From NCBI GenBank assembly GCA_030525875.1, contig JAUNDV010000006.1, forward strand, positions 1 to 64,000: a stretch of DNA of 64,000 bases, written 5' to 3'. Every line of letters begins with the position of its first letter. Positions within the stretch are counted from its first letter, which is position 1. The stretch comes from Eubacteriales bacterium (GTDB lineage: Bacteria; Bacillota; Clostridia; Lachnospirales; Lachnospiraceae). The notes under the pieces are model-generated. The model saw only the letters and a list, made by a program, of their open reading frames with translations. It ran no database searches and had not been told where the DNA came from. The position numbers and the translations under genes were made by a program. Shown piece after piece: positions 55,178 through 63,794 of this stretch.

Positions 55178-56380
55178 ATGAATATTTTAGTTTTAAACTG
55201 CGGAAGCTCATCATTAAAGTATCAGATTATTAACATGGATACTAAGGATGTTATCTGTAAGGGACTTGTAGAGCGTATTGGTATTGAAGGCTCTAAGCTT
55301 ACTCACAAGGTTCCTGGTAAGGATAATTACGTTATCGAAGAGGCTATGCCAACACATAAGAGAGCTGTAGAGCTTGTAATGGCAGCTATTACAGATGCTG
55401 ATCATGGTGTTATTTCATCTGTAGATGAGATAGATGCTATAGGACATCGTGTTCTTCACGGAGGACAGAAGTTTACAAAGTCAATCGTAGTTAATGAGGA
55501 CGTTAAGGCTGCAATAAGAGAGTGCTTTGATCTCGGACCTTTACATAACCCGGCAAACCTTATGGGTATCGAGGCTTGTGAGCTTGCTATGCCTGGTAAG
55601 CCAAACGTAGCTGTATTTGATACATCATTTGGTATGGGAATGGAGCCAAAGGCATTTAGATATGCTATTCCTTTAGAGTACCTCAATAAGTACAGCGTTC
55701 GTAGATATGGATTCCACGGAACATCTCACGATTATGTTTCTCACAGAGCAATTGAGATAGCAGGTCTTGATCCAAAGACAGCAAAGGTTCTTGTATGTCA
55801 TCTTGGAAATGGTGCATCAATTTCTGCTTCTATAGGCGGAGTATGTGTAGATACATCAATGGGACTTACTCCTCTTGAGGGACTTATCATGGGAACCCGT
55901 TCAGGAGATGTAGATCCAGCAATCATCCAGTACATCTGCAATAAGGAAGGAAAGACAGTAAATGAGGTTCTTGATATCCTTAACAAGAAGTCAGGTGTAT
56001 ACGGAATGACAAATGGAATTTCATCAGACTTCAGAGATATTGAGATTGCAGCAGAAAATGGAAATAAGGATGCTGAGATCGCTCTCGAGGCATTCAGATA
56101 CAGAGTAGCAAAGTACTGCGGCGCATATATTGCAGCTATGAACGGTGTTGACTGCATTTGCTTTACAGCAGGTGTAGGAGAGAACGACAAGGTTACAAGA
56201 AAGATCGTATGTGAGCAGTATCTTGGATATCTTGGAGTTAAGATTGACGATGAGAGAAATAACGTAAGAGGACAGGAGAAGCTTATCTCTGCTGATGACT
56301 CAACTGTTAAGGTATATCTCTTACCTACAAATGAAGAGCTTAAGATTGCAATGGATACAGAAGAGCTTGTTAAAGGCTGA
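55178..56380 (+). CDS. ackA: Acetate kinase
   Basis: Makes ATP and acetate from acetyl phosphate. ASKHA-fold motifs are LNCGSSSLKYQ near 5, HRVLHGGQKF near 85, HLGNGASI near 208, and GTRSGDVDP near 240, with VGENDKVTR near the C-terminus. The ATG at 55178 is chosen because AAGGAG is 10 bases away, while an in-frame ATG nine bases earlier is only one base from it. Length is 400 residues. It forms the substrate-level ATP step with PduL. Confidence 0.96.
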   Translation: MNILVLNCGSSSLKYQIINMDTKDVICKGLVERIGIEGSKLTHKVPGKDNYVIEEAMPTHKRAVELVMAAITDADHGVISSVDEIDAIGHRVLHGGQKFTKSIVVNEDVKAAIRECFDLGPLHNPANLMGIEACELAMPGKPNVAVFDTSFGMGMEPKAFRYAIPLEYLNKYSVRRYGFHGTSHDYVSHRAIEIAGLDPKTAKVLVCHLGNGASISASIGGVCVDTSMGLTPLEGLIMGTRSGDVDPAIIQYICNKEGKTVNEVLDILNKKSGVYGMTNGISSDFRDIEIAAENGNKDAEIALEAFRYRVAKYCGAYIAAMNGVDCICFTAGVGENDKVTRKIVCEQYLGYLGVKIDDERNNVRGQEKLISADDSTVKVYLLPTNEELKIAMDTEELVKG

Positions 56381-56407
56381 TTTTATCTGAAAATATAAAG
56401 ATTATTA

Positions 56408-56436
56408 TTGACAATACTAGATGTAGTATGTATAAT
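56408..56436 (+). promoter_or_regulatory. Consensus sigma-A promoter of rpmF with a dyad in the spacer
   Basis: Perfect TTGACA (56408-56413) and TATAAT (56431-56436) flank a 17-base spacer. The spacer begins with ATACTA-GATG-TAGTAT (56415-56430 region), an inverted repeat that a regulator could bind. Confidence 0.88.
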
Positions 56437-56471
56437 ATCAAAAGTTGTTTATAGATAAAGGAGGTGTTAAC

Positions 56472-56654
56472 ATGTCAATCTGTCCAAAGAACAAGTCATC
56501 TAAGGCAAGACGTGACTCAAGAAGAGCCAATTGGAAGATGAGCGCACCAAATCTTGTTAAATGCAGTAAGTGTGGAGCGTTAGTAATGCCTCACAGAGTT
56601 TGCAAGAATTGTGGATCATACAACAAGCGCGAGATTGTTAAGGTAGAAGACTAA
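56472..56654 (+). CDS. rpmF: 50S ribosomal protein L32, zinc-binding form
   Basis: A 60-residue ribosomal protein. The opening ICPKNKSSKARRDSRRA and the zinc pairs CSKCG and CKNCG are typical of the four-cysteine L32. The ATG at 56472 has AAAGGAGGT upstream. The DUF177 gene that often precedes rpmF is missing, and plsX/fapR do not follow. Confidence 0.97.
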   Translation: MSICPKNKSSKARRDSRRANWKMSAPNLVKCSKCGALVMPHRVCKNCGSYNKREIVKVED

Positions 56655-56787
56655 TTTATTAGTTTAGAACAGATAAAGCTTATTGCTTTATACTTGTAAA
56701 ATCATTCAGAACAACTGCATAATTGCAATTGTTTTGAAGATAAATTAATATTTCATTATTAATGACATATTAACTCTGTGTGCATAG

Positions 56788-56822
56788 AGAAAATCCCTCA
56801 ATTGAATTTGGGGGATTTTTTT
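56788..56822 (+). terminator. Rho-independent terminator after rpmF
   Basis: AAAATCCCTCAA pairs with the TTTGGGGGATTTT arm and is followed by a T run to 56822. A weaker inverted repeat lies upstream at 56710-56733. Confidence 0.85.
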
Positions 56823-56874
56823 GTTATCATAATAAGGAAATAAGTTAAATCAGAAAATGTGGGAGGGTATCCTT

Positions 56875-57582
56875 ATGTATTCTTTGACATCTAAGCCACC
56901 GATTACATCAAGCGAAGTATACCAGGAAATATTAAATAGAATAATAACTCTAGATCTTGAACCAGGCAGATATATTAGTGAGAATCAGATGGCTAAGGAA
57001 TATAATGTTTCCAGATCTGTTATAAGAACTGTTTTTGCAAGACTAAGCCAGATAGGATTAATAGAAATTTATCCTCAGAGAGGAACATACATAAGCACTA
57101 TGGATCTGGATTTTATTGCAGATATTCTTGTACTTAGAACAGCTGTTGAAAAAGAAGTTTTATACGAGATGTTTATGAAGCTTGGAGAAGCTGAAAGACT
57201 TAAGCTCGTAGAAAAGCTGGAGAAAAATCTAAAAGAGCAGGAGCTATGTAGAGATGAGGTAGACTACTGCGGTAAGTTCCCTGAGCTTGATGCACAGTTT
57301 CATAAGATTATGATAGACAGTGTTGGAAGATATGCACTTCTTCAGGTTCTGGAAGATATAATGCTGCATATATCAAGATGGAGAAGCTTTGATGTAGCCT
57401 TTGATCAGAGAGTAGGAGAGCTTATAGATGAGCATAAGGCTATAGTAGAGGGGATTAAGATAGGAGACCTTAAACTTGCCCAGCAGAAGATGGCAGAACA
57501 TCTTGATACTATTACAGGAATAGCTGATAAGGCAATGGAGAAATTCCCTAACTACTTCCTTCAAAAATCTAGAAATGAATAA
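56875..57582 (+). CDS. GntR family transcriptional regulator (FadR/FCD type)
   Basis: A 235-residue repressor or activator. The winged helix is near 15-80 (QMAKEYNVSRSVIRTVFARL), and the FCD ligand domain follows, with an Asp/His metal-binding layout (LDAQFHKIM, then HEKAI-like EHKAIVEG). The ATG at 56875 has GGGAGGG upstream. Its ligand is probably a carboxylic acid or fatty-acyl compound, but it is not paired with a metabolic gene, so its target is unknown. Confidence 0.9.
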   Translation: MYSLTSKPPITSSEVYQEILNRIITLDLEPGRYISENQMAKEYNVSRSVIRTVFARLSQIGLIEIYPQRGTYISTMDLDFIADILVLRTAVEKEVLYEMFMKLGEAERLKLVEKLEKNLKEQELCRDEVDYCGKFPELDAQFHKIMIDSVGRYALLQVLEDIMLHISRWRSFDVAFDQRVGELIDEHKAIVEGIKIGDLKLAQQKMAEHLDTITGIADKAMEKFPNYFLQKSRNE

Positions 57583-57585
57583 ATA

Positions 57586-57655
57586 AAAACCACCTTATCA
57601 TGTGCCGGTTTCACTTATTGCAAAATTGTTTTACATCGGCAGATTAGGTGGTTTT
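57586..57655. terminator. Bidirectional terminator between the GntR gene and the NTPase gene
   Basis: AAAACCACCT (57586-57595) pairs with AGGTGGTTTT (57646-57655), with an inner TGCCG/CGGCA pairing. It has A and T runs on both sides and separates convergent genes. Confidence 0.82.
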
Positions 57656-57658
57656 GCT

Positions 57659-58141
57659 TTAGAAATTTTTGATTATTTCTTCGACTTTGACCTTTGGGTG
57701 AGCCTTTATTGTATCTAGGAAGGCTGATTCAGCTTTTTGAATTACGCCAAGTATAGGTATATCTCCATCAAGTAATTCAAGAACCTTCATTTTAAAGTCT
57801 GTAGCAAACTCTTCGTGTGGTCCTAGTTCGTCCATAAGTATAACATCAGCCTCGCTTGTATCGCTTAATATAAGGCTTCCTAAGCGGTTAAAACGCTCGA
57901 TGCTTTCTTCCTCTGTAAGTCTCATACGATCTTTGCCACAGTAAAAGAGGAGATTGGAAGAATCAGGCTTTTCATCTGTACCTGCATGCAGTATATGCAC
58001 AGAATAACTTCCATCGTCATTTAATGTTCTGAGAGTTAGAAATCCTTTAATTCGAAGTTCTGGATTTTCTCTAAGTATGTTTTTGATACGTGTGCTTTTT
58101 CCGCATCCCTTTTCACCAGTAAGAAATAAATGCTTTTTCAT
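57659..58141 (-). CDS. THEP1-like nucleoside-triphosphatase (NTPase_1)
   Basis: A 160-residue P-loop protein of the NTPase_1/THEP1 family. Walker A GEKGCGKST is near residues 8-16 and Walker B ADVILMDELGPHE near 95. The ATG at 58141 has AAAGGT upstream. It lies 94 bases downstream of the ABC ATPase gene in the same direction and is probably co-transcribed. Its cellular role is not established; a link to the transporter's cargo is likely. Confidence 0.8.
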   Translation of the reverse strand: MKKHLFLTGEKGCGKSTRIKNILRENPELRIKGFLTLRTLNDDGSYSVHILHAGTDEKPDSSNLLFYCGKDRMRLTEEESIERFNRLGSLILSDTSEADVILMDELGPHEEFATDFKMKVLELLDGDIPILGVIQKAESAFLDTIKAHPKVKVEEIIKNF

Positions 58142-58235
58142 AATCAGATACCTTTCATTTAAGTTTTTTCTTTGCGTTTTACTTTGCATTTTACTTTGAG
58201 TCGTTACTTTAAGTCTTTTCTTTCATAGAAAAATT

Positions 58236-59033
58236 CTAACTTAATTTACTCGTCTTTTGTACGGGAAGGCAGATAGTTCGCTTATTCCCATATCTGTCAG
58301 TAACGTTTACTACATCTATTTCAATTCCATAGACCATTTTCAGATTATCATTGGTTATTACCTCATCTGAGCTTCCAAAGGCTGCAACCTGGCCTTCCTT
58401 AAGCAAAAGTGTCTTGTCACCTATAGAGGCAGGATGTTCAGGACTGTGGGTTGACATTATAATGCAGAAGCCTTTTTTGGCGAGATCTGATATCACGTTT
58501 ATAAGAAGCTGCTGGTTAGCATAATCCAGACTTGCAGCAGGTTCATCAAGTACCAATATTTTTGAAGACTGACAAATTGCCCTTGCAATAAGTACGAGTT
58601 GTCTCTGTCCACCACTCAGATCCGTATATTTTCTGTCGGCAAGATGTAGAATGTGGAGCAGGTTCAAGGCATTTTTTGCTGCTTCCATATCCTTACTTCC
58701 GGGTGTTTTGAGAGATGAGATAAAGGCTGCACGTCCCATTAATACTACATCCAGAACACTATATGAAAATGATGGTGTGTGTGACTGCGGAATATAAGCA
58801 ATAAGATTAGCTCTTTCCCTTTGCGATAGTGAACTTAAATCTTTACCATCAAGCATGATATTTCCGCTGCTTAGAGGAAGTATTCCTAAAATCATTCTAA
58901 ACAGGGTTGTCTTGCCACAGCCGTTAGGACCAAGAAGGCAAAGTATCTCTCCTTTATCTGCCTTACAGCTTACATTTTTTATTATTTTTTTATGACCATA
59001 TCCGCCGGATACATTGTTGACCTCTAAAAGCAT
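58236..59033 (-). CDS. ABC transporter ATPase, FecE/BtuD type
   Basis: ATPase for metal-chelate or cobalamin/oxyanion uptake. Walker A LGPNGCGKTT is near 35, the signature LSGGQRQLVLIARAI near 137, and Walker B ILVLDEPAASLD near 158. Length is 265 residues. It follows the permease by three bases. The cargo is not fixed by the sequence; see the binding protein. Confidence 0.92.
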   Translation of the reverse strand: MLLEVNNVSGGYGHKKIIKNVSCKADKGEILCLLGPNGCGKTTLFRMILGILPLSSGNIMLDGKDLSSLSQRERANLIAYIPQSHTPSFSYSVLDVVLMGRAAFISSLKTPGSKDMEAAKNALNLLHILHLADRKYTDLSGGQRQLVLIARAICQSSKILVLDEPAASLDYANQQLLINVISDLAKKGFCIIMSTHSPEHPASIGDKTLLLKEGQVAAFGSSDEVITNDNLKMVYGIEIDVVNVTDRYGNKRTICLPVQKTSKLS

Positions 59034-59036
59034 AAA

Positions 59037-60068
59037 TTAGTCCTTTCTCTTAATGATAAGGTAAATAAAAAATGGAGCGCCTACAATACTTGTAACTACA
59101 CCTATAGGAAGCTCAAGTGAGAGAATAGATCTGGCTATATCATCCATGAGTACAAGATAAGCAGCACCAAGCAAGGCGCTAAGAGGAATTAAACGCTCAT
59201 AGTTTACACCACAGATAGCTCTTGCCATGTGTGGAATCATAAGGCCGACCCAGCCAATAAGACCTCCGAGGCATACTGCTGCAGCACTTAACATGGTTGA
59301 CGCTATAATAAATATAGCTCTGTAAAAACGTATATTTATTCCCATGGTCTGAGCTTCTTCATCGTCAAGTGTAAGAAGATTTATTTTCCATCTTAACAAA
59401 AATATAATAATAAGACCTAGAAGCATGGGAATGAAGCTCCATAGAAAGGCTTCATTATTTGTCTTTGTAAGACTGCCCATAAGCCAGAATGTAATCTGCT
59501 GCAAAACATCATTTGGGTCTGAAATATATTTTATAAGTGTAACACCGGCATTGCATAAAGCCATAACCATTGAGCCTGTCAGAACCAGACTTATAATCTG
59601 TGAATGAGGAGAATTGCGACTGATAATATATGAAAATAAAACAGCTGCAATACCACCAAGGAAGGCTGACATCTGGATAGTGAAATTTGAGGATCCAAGA
59701 AGTATAGCTAAGGCAGCGCCAAGGCTTGCTCCCGATGAAACACCAAGTATATCAGGAGAAACAAGAGGATTTCTAAACATACCCTGATAGGTTGAACCTG
59801 CTACAGATAAAGAAGCGCCTATGAAACAGGCAGAAAGAATTCGAGGAAGTCTTATATTCCAAAAAATAGTAACGGCCTGTTTTTTTATATCGTCAATTTC
59901 TATGAAACGTGAGAGAAAGGCCTTAAAGACTTCAGATGGAGAAAGAGGATAATAGCCTATACCAAAGGATATAATCACGATAGCAAACAAGGCCAGAGTC
60001 ATAAATACAAAAATATATTTGCTTTTAAAAAATCTATCAAATTTTAATAACTTACTGTTTTTATTCAT
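59037..60068 (-). CDS. ABC transporter permease, FecCD/BtuC type
   Basis: A 343-residue permease with about ten helices; the conserved GLIGWVGLMIPHMAR loop near 265 contacts the ATPase, and PLVSPDILGVSSGA near 100 is typical of the family. The ATG at 60068 has AAGG nine bases upstream. It is the first gene of the minus-strand operon and diverges from the binding-protein gene. Confidence 0.93.
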   Translation of the reverse strand: MNKNSKLLKFDRFFKSKYIFVFMTLALFAIVIISFGIGYYPLSPSEVFKAFLSRFIEIDDIKKQAVTIFWNIRLPRILSACFIGASLSVAGSTYQGMFRNPLVSPDILGVSSGASLGAALAILLGSSNFTIQMSAFLGGIAAVLFSYIISRNSPHSQIISLVLTGSMVMALCNAGVTLIKYISDPNDVLQQITFWLMGSLTKTNNEAFLWSFIPMLLGLIIIFLLRWKINLLTLDDEEAQTMGINIRFYRAIFIIASTMLSAAAVCLGGLIGWVGLMIPHMARAICGVNYERLIPLSALLGAAYLVLMDDIARSILSLELPIGVVTSIVGAPFFIYLIIKRKD

Positions 60069-60091
60069 ATAAATCACCTTAAGACATTTGG

Positions 60092-60123
60092 GTATACTAT
60101 TACCTTAATTTTTTTTAGTATAC
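60092..60123. promoter_or_regulatory. Inverted repeat operator in the divergent transporter region
   Basis: GTATACTA (60092-60099) and TAGTATAC (60116-60123) are perfect inverted arms 16 bases apart. The right arm touches a TTGACA box (60124-60129) that with TATTTT (60147-60152) could drive the binding-protein gene. A metal or ligand-responsive repressor may bind here and control both directions. Confidence 0.55.
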
Positions 60124-60179
60124 TTGACATATTTTAATATATATGATATTTTGCAAAATGTAAACGATATTTAAATAAA

Positions 60180-60200
60180 AAGATAACGAAATGTTATCTT
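60180..60200 (+). promoter_or_regulatory. Short palindrome in the binding-protein leader
   Basis: AAGATAAC-GAAAT-GTTATCTT is a perfect 8-base inverted repeat just before the ribosome site (AAAAGGGAGAGG). It could be a second operator or an RNA hairpin affecting translation. Confidence 0.6.
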
Positions 60201-60220
60201 AAAAGGGAGAGGTAGTAAAA

Positions 60221-61444
60221 ATGAAAAAAAATATGTCTAAGTTTATGGCGGTGTTAATGGCTGCATCCCTGCTTACAGCATCAATAGCAGGATGTTCAGC
60301 AAAAAATGAAACAGCAGGTAAAAATGAAGAAACAGTTACAGAAGCAGTAGCTTCAGAAGAAAAAGCTTCAGTTTCCGAATCTGGAGAAGCTGAAACAAAA
60401 GATGCTGAAGCAGAAGAAGCAGAAACAGAAGCTGAGAAAAAAGCAGAAGCTACTACTGGTGAAACTTTAGAAATAACAGATATGTCAGGAAGAAAGATGG
60501 ATATTCCAGTAGAAATTGACTCTGTATTTTCAACAGGCGCTGTTGCAGCGATTTACCTTTATACTCTTGCACCAGATAAGCTTCTGGGATGGAATTACCA
60601 GTTAAATGATTTGGAAAAAAGCGTAATTTTAGAGGAGTATCATGACCTTCCTAATTTTGGTCAGAATGATGCAATTAACTTTGAAGCGGTAATAGCTGCT
60701 GAGCCAGATATAGCACTCATGGTAGGAAAATTAAATGATGCAACTAAGGATAAGGCAGACAAGATGTCTGACAGTCTTGGCGTTCCTGTCGTAGTTGTAG
60801 ACAGCGATTTTGAAAAATCTGCTGATGTATACAGATTCCTTGGCGGACTTCTTGGAGAAGAAGAACAGGCTGAGAAACTTGCAGCATATACAGATAAGGC
60901 ATTCAAGGATATAGAAGACATGAAGCTTGAAGAGGGTGAAGCTGTAAGAGTTTATTATGGAAATGGAGAAGATTCTCTTGAGACACCTCCAAAGGGTTCA
61001 GAGCATGGCAGAATCTTTGATATCGTAAAGGCTGAAAATGTAGCAGACCTTGAAGTAGGAGATGGTTCAAGAATACAGATCTCAGCAGAGCAGCTTTTAG
61101 CATGGAATCCTGATGTCATAATATTAAATGGAGAACCAAAGAAAGATATAAGCGGAAAGAGTGCGGCAGAAAAGTTTAAGGCAGATCCTGTATTTGCAGA
61201 GCTGGATGCTGTTAAAAATGATACAGTATATGGATCACCAAATGCTCCATTCAGCTGGTTAGACAGACCTTCAGGACCAAACCGTATTGTTGGTTTGAGA
61301 TGGCTTCAGAGCAAGCTTTATCCTGATAAGGTAAATTATAATTTAGATGAAGAAGTAAAGACCTTCTTTGAGCTTTTCTATCATGTAGAGCTTTCAGATG
61401 AAGACCTTGTAAAAATATATAATGGCGAAATGTTAACAAAATAA
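60221..61444 (+). CDS. FecB/BtuF-type substrate-binding lipoprotein
   Basis: A 407-residue solute-binding lipoprotein. The signal peptide ends in a lipobox (TASIAGC), followed by a Glu/Ala/Lys-rich linker to about 85 and then a two-lobe class III fold. The C-terminal segment FSWLDRPSGPNRIVGLRWL is a feature of a subgroup that includes molybdate/tungstate-binding MolA-like proteins as well as iron-chelate binders; the cargo therefore remains open. It diverges from its permease and ATPase. Glu-rich repeats make the linker flexible. Confidence 0.88.
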   Translation: MKKNMSKFMAVLMAASLLTASIAGCSAKNETAGKNEETVTEAVASEEKASVSESGEAETKDAEAEEAETEAEKKAEATTGETLEITDMSGRKMDIPVEIDSVFSTGAVAAIYLYTLAPDKLLGWNYQLNDLEKSVILEEYHDLPNFGQNDAINFEAVIAAEPDIALMVGKLNDATKDKADKMSDSLGVPVVVVDSDFEKSADVYRFLGGLLGEEEQAEKLAAYTDKAFKDIEDMKLEEGEAVRVYYGNGEDSLETPPKGSEHGRIFDIVKAENVADLEVGDGSRIQISAEQLLAWNPDVIILNGEPKKDISGKSAAEKFKADPVFAELDAVKNDTVYGSPNAPFSWLDRPSGPNRIVGLRWLQSKLYPDKVNYNLDEEVKTFFELFYHVELSDEDLVKIYNGEMLTK

Positions 61445-61450
61445 TATTAG

Positions 61451-61498
61451 AAAGCTGTAGCTTTGATTGAGTTTAAATCATTAAAGTTACAGCTTTTT
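61451..61498 (+). terminator. Rho-independent terminator after the binding protein
   Basis: AAAGCTGTA pairs with TACAGCTTT, with a second CTTT/AAAG step in the loop side, followed by TTTTTG. Confidence 0.82.
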
Positions 61499-61520
61499 GA
61501 CTGTATTTAAATATAAAGTA

Positions 61521-61549
61521 TTTACATTTATGTATAATTTTGATAATAT
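61521..61549 (+). promoter_or_regulatory. Candidate promoter of the dehydratase operon
   Basis: TTTACA (61521-61526) and TAATAT (61544-61549) are 17 bases apart. A transcript from here would have a leader of about 180 bases. Confidence 0.45.
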
Positions 61550-61639
61550 ATGTCTGAAGTTAGTTAGTATTTTAACAAAACTGTTATTTTATTAACATCA
61601 ACTGGTATACAAGAACACAAACGAAGAGCAGATAAACAT

Positions 61640-61686
61640 GCTAGATTTCCAGTTTTTTTTATGGAAAATAGCATTCTCTTTTTTTG
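61640..61686 (+). promoter_or_regulatory. Attenuator-like hairpin in the leader of the dehydratase operon
   Basis: GCTA and TTTCCA on the left pair with TGGAAA and TAGC on the right (61640-61651 with 61662-61672), followed after six bases by a seven-T run (61679-61685). It could end transcription before the activator gene. No known riboswitch fold is recognised around it. Confidence 0.5.
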
Positions 61687-61735
61687 TGATATTACATAAA
61701 TATTACATAGTTTAATCATTACTAAAGGGGTAAAT

Positions 61736-62512
61736 ATGTATATATTAGGAATTGATATAGGATCTACAACTTCAAAAGCTGTCATCATGAATGACAAGAA
61801 AGAAATAGTAGCTTCATCTATAGTTGTTGCTACAGTTGGAACAGATGGTGTTTCACTTGCTCTTGAAGAGGTTCTTAATCAAAGTGGATTAAATGCTTCT
61901 GATATAAGCTGTACTGTTGCCACTGGCTATGGCCGTCAGACTTATGAAGGTGCTGATTATCAGGTAAGTGAATTGAGCTGCCATGCATTAGGTGTTAATT
62001 ATATTTTTCCTGATGCAAGAACTGTCATTGATATCGGAGGACAGGATGCAAAGGTTCTTTCACTTAATGAAAGCGGACGTATGGTCAACTTTATCATGAA
62101 TGATAAATGTGCCGCAGGTACAGGAAGGTTTCTTGATGTTATGGCCAATATATTAAAGCTTGATATTTCAGAGCTTGAGTCTGAGGCAAGGAAGGCTGCA
62201 AAACCTGCAAGCATTTCAAGTACTTGCACAGTTTTTGCTGAGTCAGAGGTTATATCCCAGCTTGCTGCAGGAACTTCGATTCCTGATCTTGTAGCAGGTA
62301 TATGCCAGTCAGTTGCAACAAGGGTTGCTTCTCAGGCAAAGAGAATAGGAGTCAAGGAACGCGTATGTATGAGCGGCGGAGTTGCTAAAAATGGTGGAGT
62401 AAGGGATGCTCTTTCAAAGGAACTTGGCGTTGAGATTGCATACAGCGATAAGGCACAGCTCATGGGTGCATTGGGAGCTGCTCTCTATGCATTTGATAAG
62501 ATAAATAAATAA
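61736..62512 (+). CDS. 2-hydroxyacyl-CoA dehydratase activator (HgdC-like ATPase)
   Basis: An ASKHA-fold, [4Fe-4S] ATPase that injects a high-energy electron into its dehydratase. The phosphate-binding GIDIGSTTSK is near residue 5, GGQDAKV near 103, and the cluster cysteines lie in KCAAGTGRF near 126 and SSTCTVFAE near 165. Length is 258 residues and the protein is a homodimer in known cases. It is followed at once by the two dehydratase subunits. Confidence 0.94.
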   Translation: MYILGIDIGSTTSKAVIMNDKKEIVASSIVVATVGTDGVSLALEEVLNQSGLNASDISCTVATGYGRQTYEGADYQVSELSCHALGVNYIFPDARTVIDIGGQDAKVLSLNESGRMVNFIMNDKCAAGTGRFLDVMANILKLDISELESEARKAAKPASISSTCTVFAESEVISQLAAGTSIPDLVAGICQSVATRVASQAKRIGVKERVCMSGGVAKNGGVRDALSKELGVEIAYSDKAQLMGALGAALYAFDKINK

Positions 62513-62556
62513 TAATTTTTTTAAATCATCATGAGATAAAAAAAGGAGGTTTTGTC

Positions 62557-63792
62557 ATGGGTGAAGAAGTTAAAAAAAGCAGACCGGCACCTGATCCAAA
62601 TTCAGCTAAGTTCAAATTAGGTTCAATTGCTGCAAAGGCTTATAGTGACTGTATTGAGGCAAAGGCCAGAGGAGAAATGGTCGGATGGTGTGCAAGTAAC
62701 TTCCCAGTAGAAATTCCGGAGACCTTAGGATTATATGTATGTTATCCTGAGAACCAGGCCGCCGGTATTGCTGCAAGAGGCGGCGGAGAGAGACTGTGTA
62801 ATGTCAGTGAGGCTGAGGGATATTCAAATGATATCTGTGCTTACGCAAGAATTTCTCTTGCATATGCAAAATTAGGTCAGGCTCCAGAGCAGGATATGCC
62901 ACTTCCAGATTTTGTATTATGCTGTAACAATATTTGTAACTGTATGATCAAGTGGTATGAGAACCTTGCAAGAGATCTCAACATTCCAATGATTATGATA
63001 GATATTCCATTCAATCCTGACTATGAAGTATCTGATGCAGAGGTTGAGTATATCAAGGCCCAGTTCTGGGATGCTATTCACCAGCTTGAAGAAATCACAG
63101 GCAAGAAGTGGAGTGATGAAAGATTCAAGGAGGTTATGGAGATTTCAGGTAAGGCAAGCCGTATGTGGATCGAGGCTACATCACAGGCTAAGTATGTACC
63201 ATCTCCATTTAACGGATTCGATCTTCTTAACCACATGGCAGTAATGGTTACTGCAAGAGGTAAGGAAGCCGCAGCGGATGCTATGGAAACTCTTCTTAAG
63301 GAGTACATTGACAATCATGAGAAAGGTGTTTCAACCTTCCGTGCAGAGGAAAAATACCGTATCATGTTTGAGGGAATCGCTTGCTGGCCATGGTTAAGGG
63401 CAACCTCTACAGGACTTAAGAGCAGAGGCATCAACATGGTTACAACTATTTATGCTGATGCATTTGGATTTATATATGATGATTTTGACGGAATGTGCCG
63501 CAGATATGCAAGCGTTCCTAACTGTATGAACCTCGAGAAGGCAAGAGATAAGCGTATCAAGCTTTGCAAGGCTGACAGCGTTGAAGGACTTTTAGTTCAT
63601 ACAAACCGTTCATGTAAGCTTTGGTCAGGATTCATGCCTGAGATGAGCCGTCAGATCGGTGAGGCTTGTGGTATTCCTGTTGTTTCATTTGATGGAGACC
63701 AGGCAGACCCAAGAAACTTCTCTGAAGCTCAGTATGATACAAGAGTTCAGGGACTTATGGAAATTATGGAAGCAAACAAGGGAGGTAACTAA
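62557..63792 (+). CDS. 2-hydroxyacyl-CoA dehydratase alpha subunit (HgdA/FldB-like)
   Basis: One subunit of the Fe-S radical dehydratase family that removes water from (R)-2-hydroxyacyl-CoA, for example lactoyl-, hydroxyglutaryl- or phenyllactyl-CoA. Cluster cysteines are plausible in GWCASNFP near 48, YVCYPEN near 63, and CCNNICNC near 125. The length of 411 residues fits. AAAGGAGG precedes the ATG. The substrate cannot be told from sequence alone. Confidence 0.93.
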   Translation: MGEEVKKSRPAPDPNSAKFKLGSIAAKAYSDCIEAKARGEMVGWCASNFPVEIPETLGLYVCYPENQAAGIAARGGGERLCNVSEAEGYSNDICAYARISLAYAKLGQAPEQDMPLPDFVLCCNNICNCMIKWYENLARDLNIPMIMIDIPFNPDYEVSDAEVEYIKAQFWDAIHQLEEITGKKWSDERFKEVMEISGKASRMWIEATSQAKYVPSPFNGFDLLNHMAVMVTARGKEAAADAMETLLKEYIDNHEKGVSTFRAEEKYRIMFEGIACWPWLRATSTGLKSRGINMVTTIYADAFGFIYDDFDGMCRRYASVPNCMNLEKARDKRIKLCKADSVEGLLVHTNRSCKLWSGFMPEMSRQIGEACGIPVVSFDGDQADPRNFSEAQYDTRVQGLMEIMEANKGGN

Positions 63793-63794
63793 AA

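Noticed and set aside
56415..56430. FapR binding site in the rpmF promoter
   Set aside because: FapR sites have TTAGTA then TACTAA; here the half-sites are in the opposite order and no fapR or plsX is adjacent.
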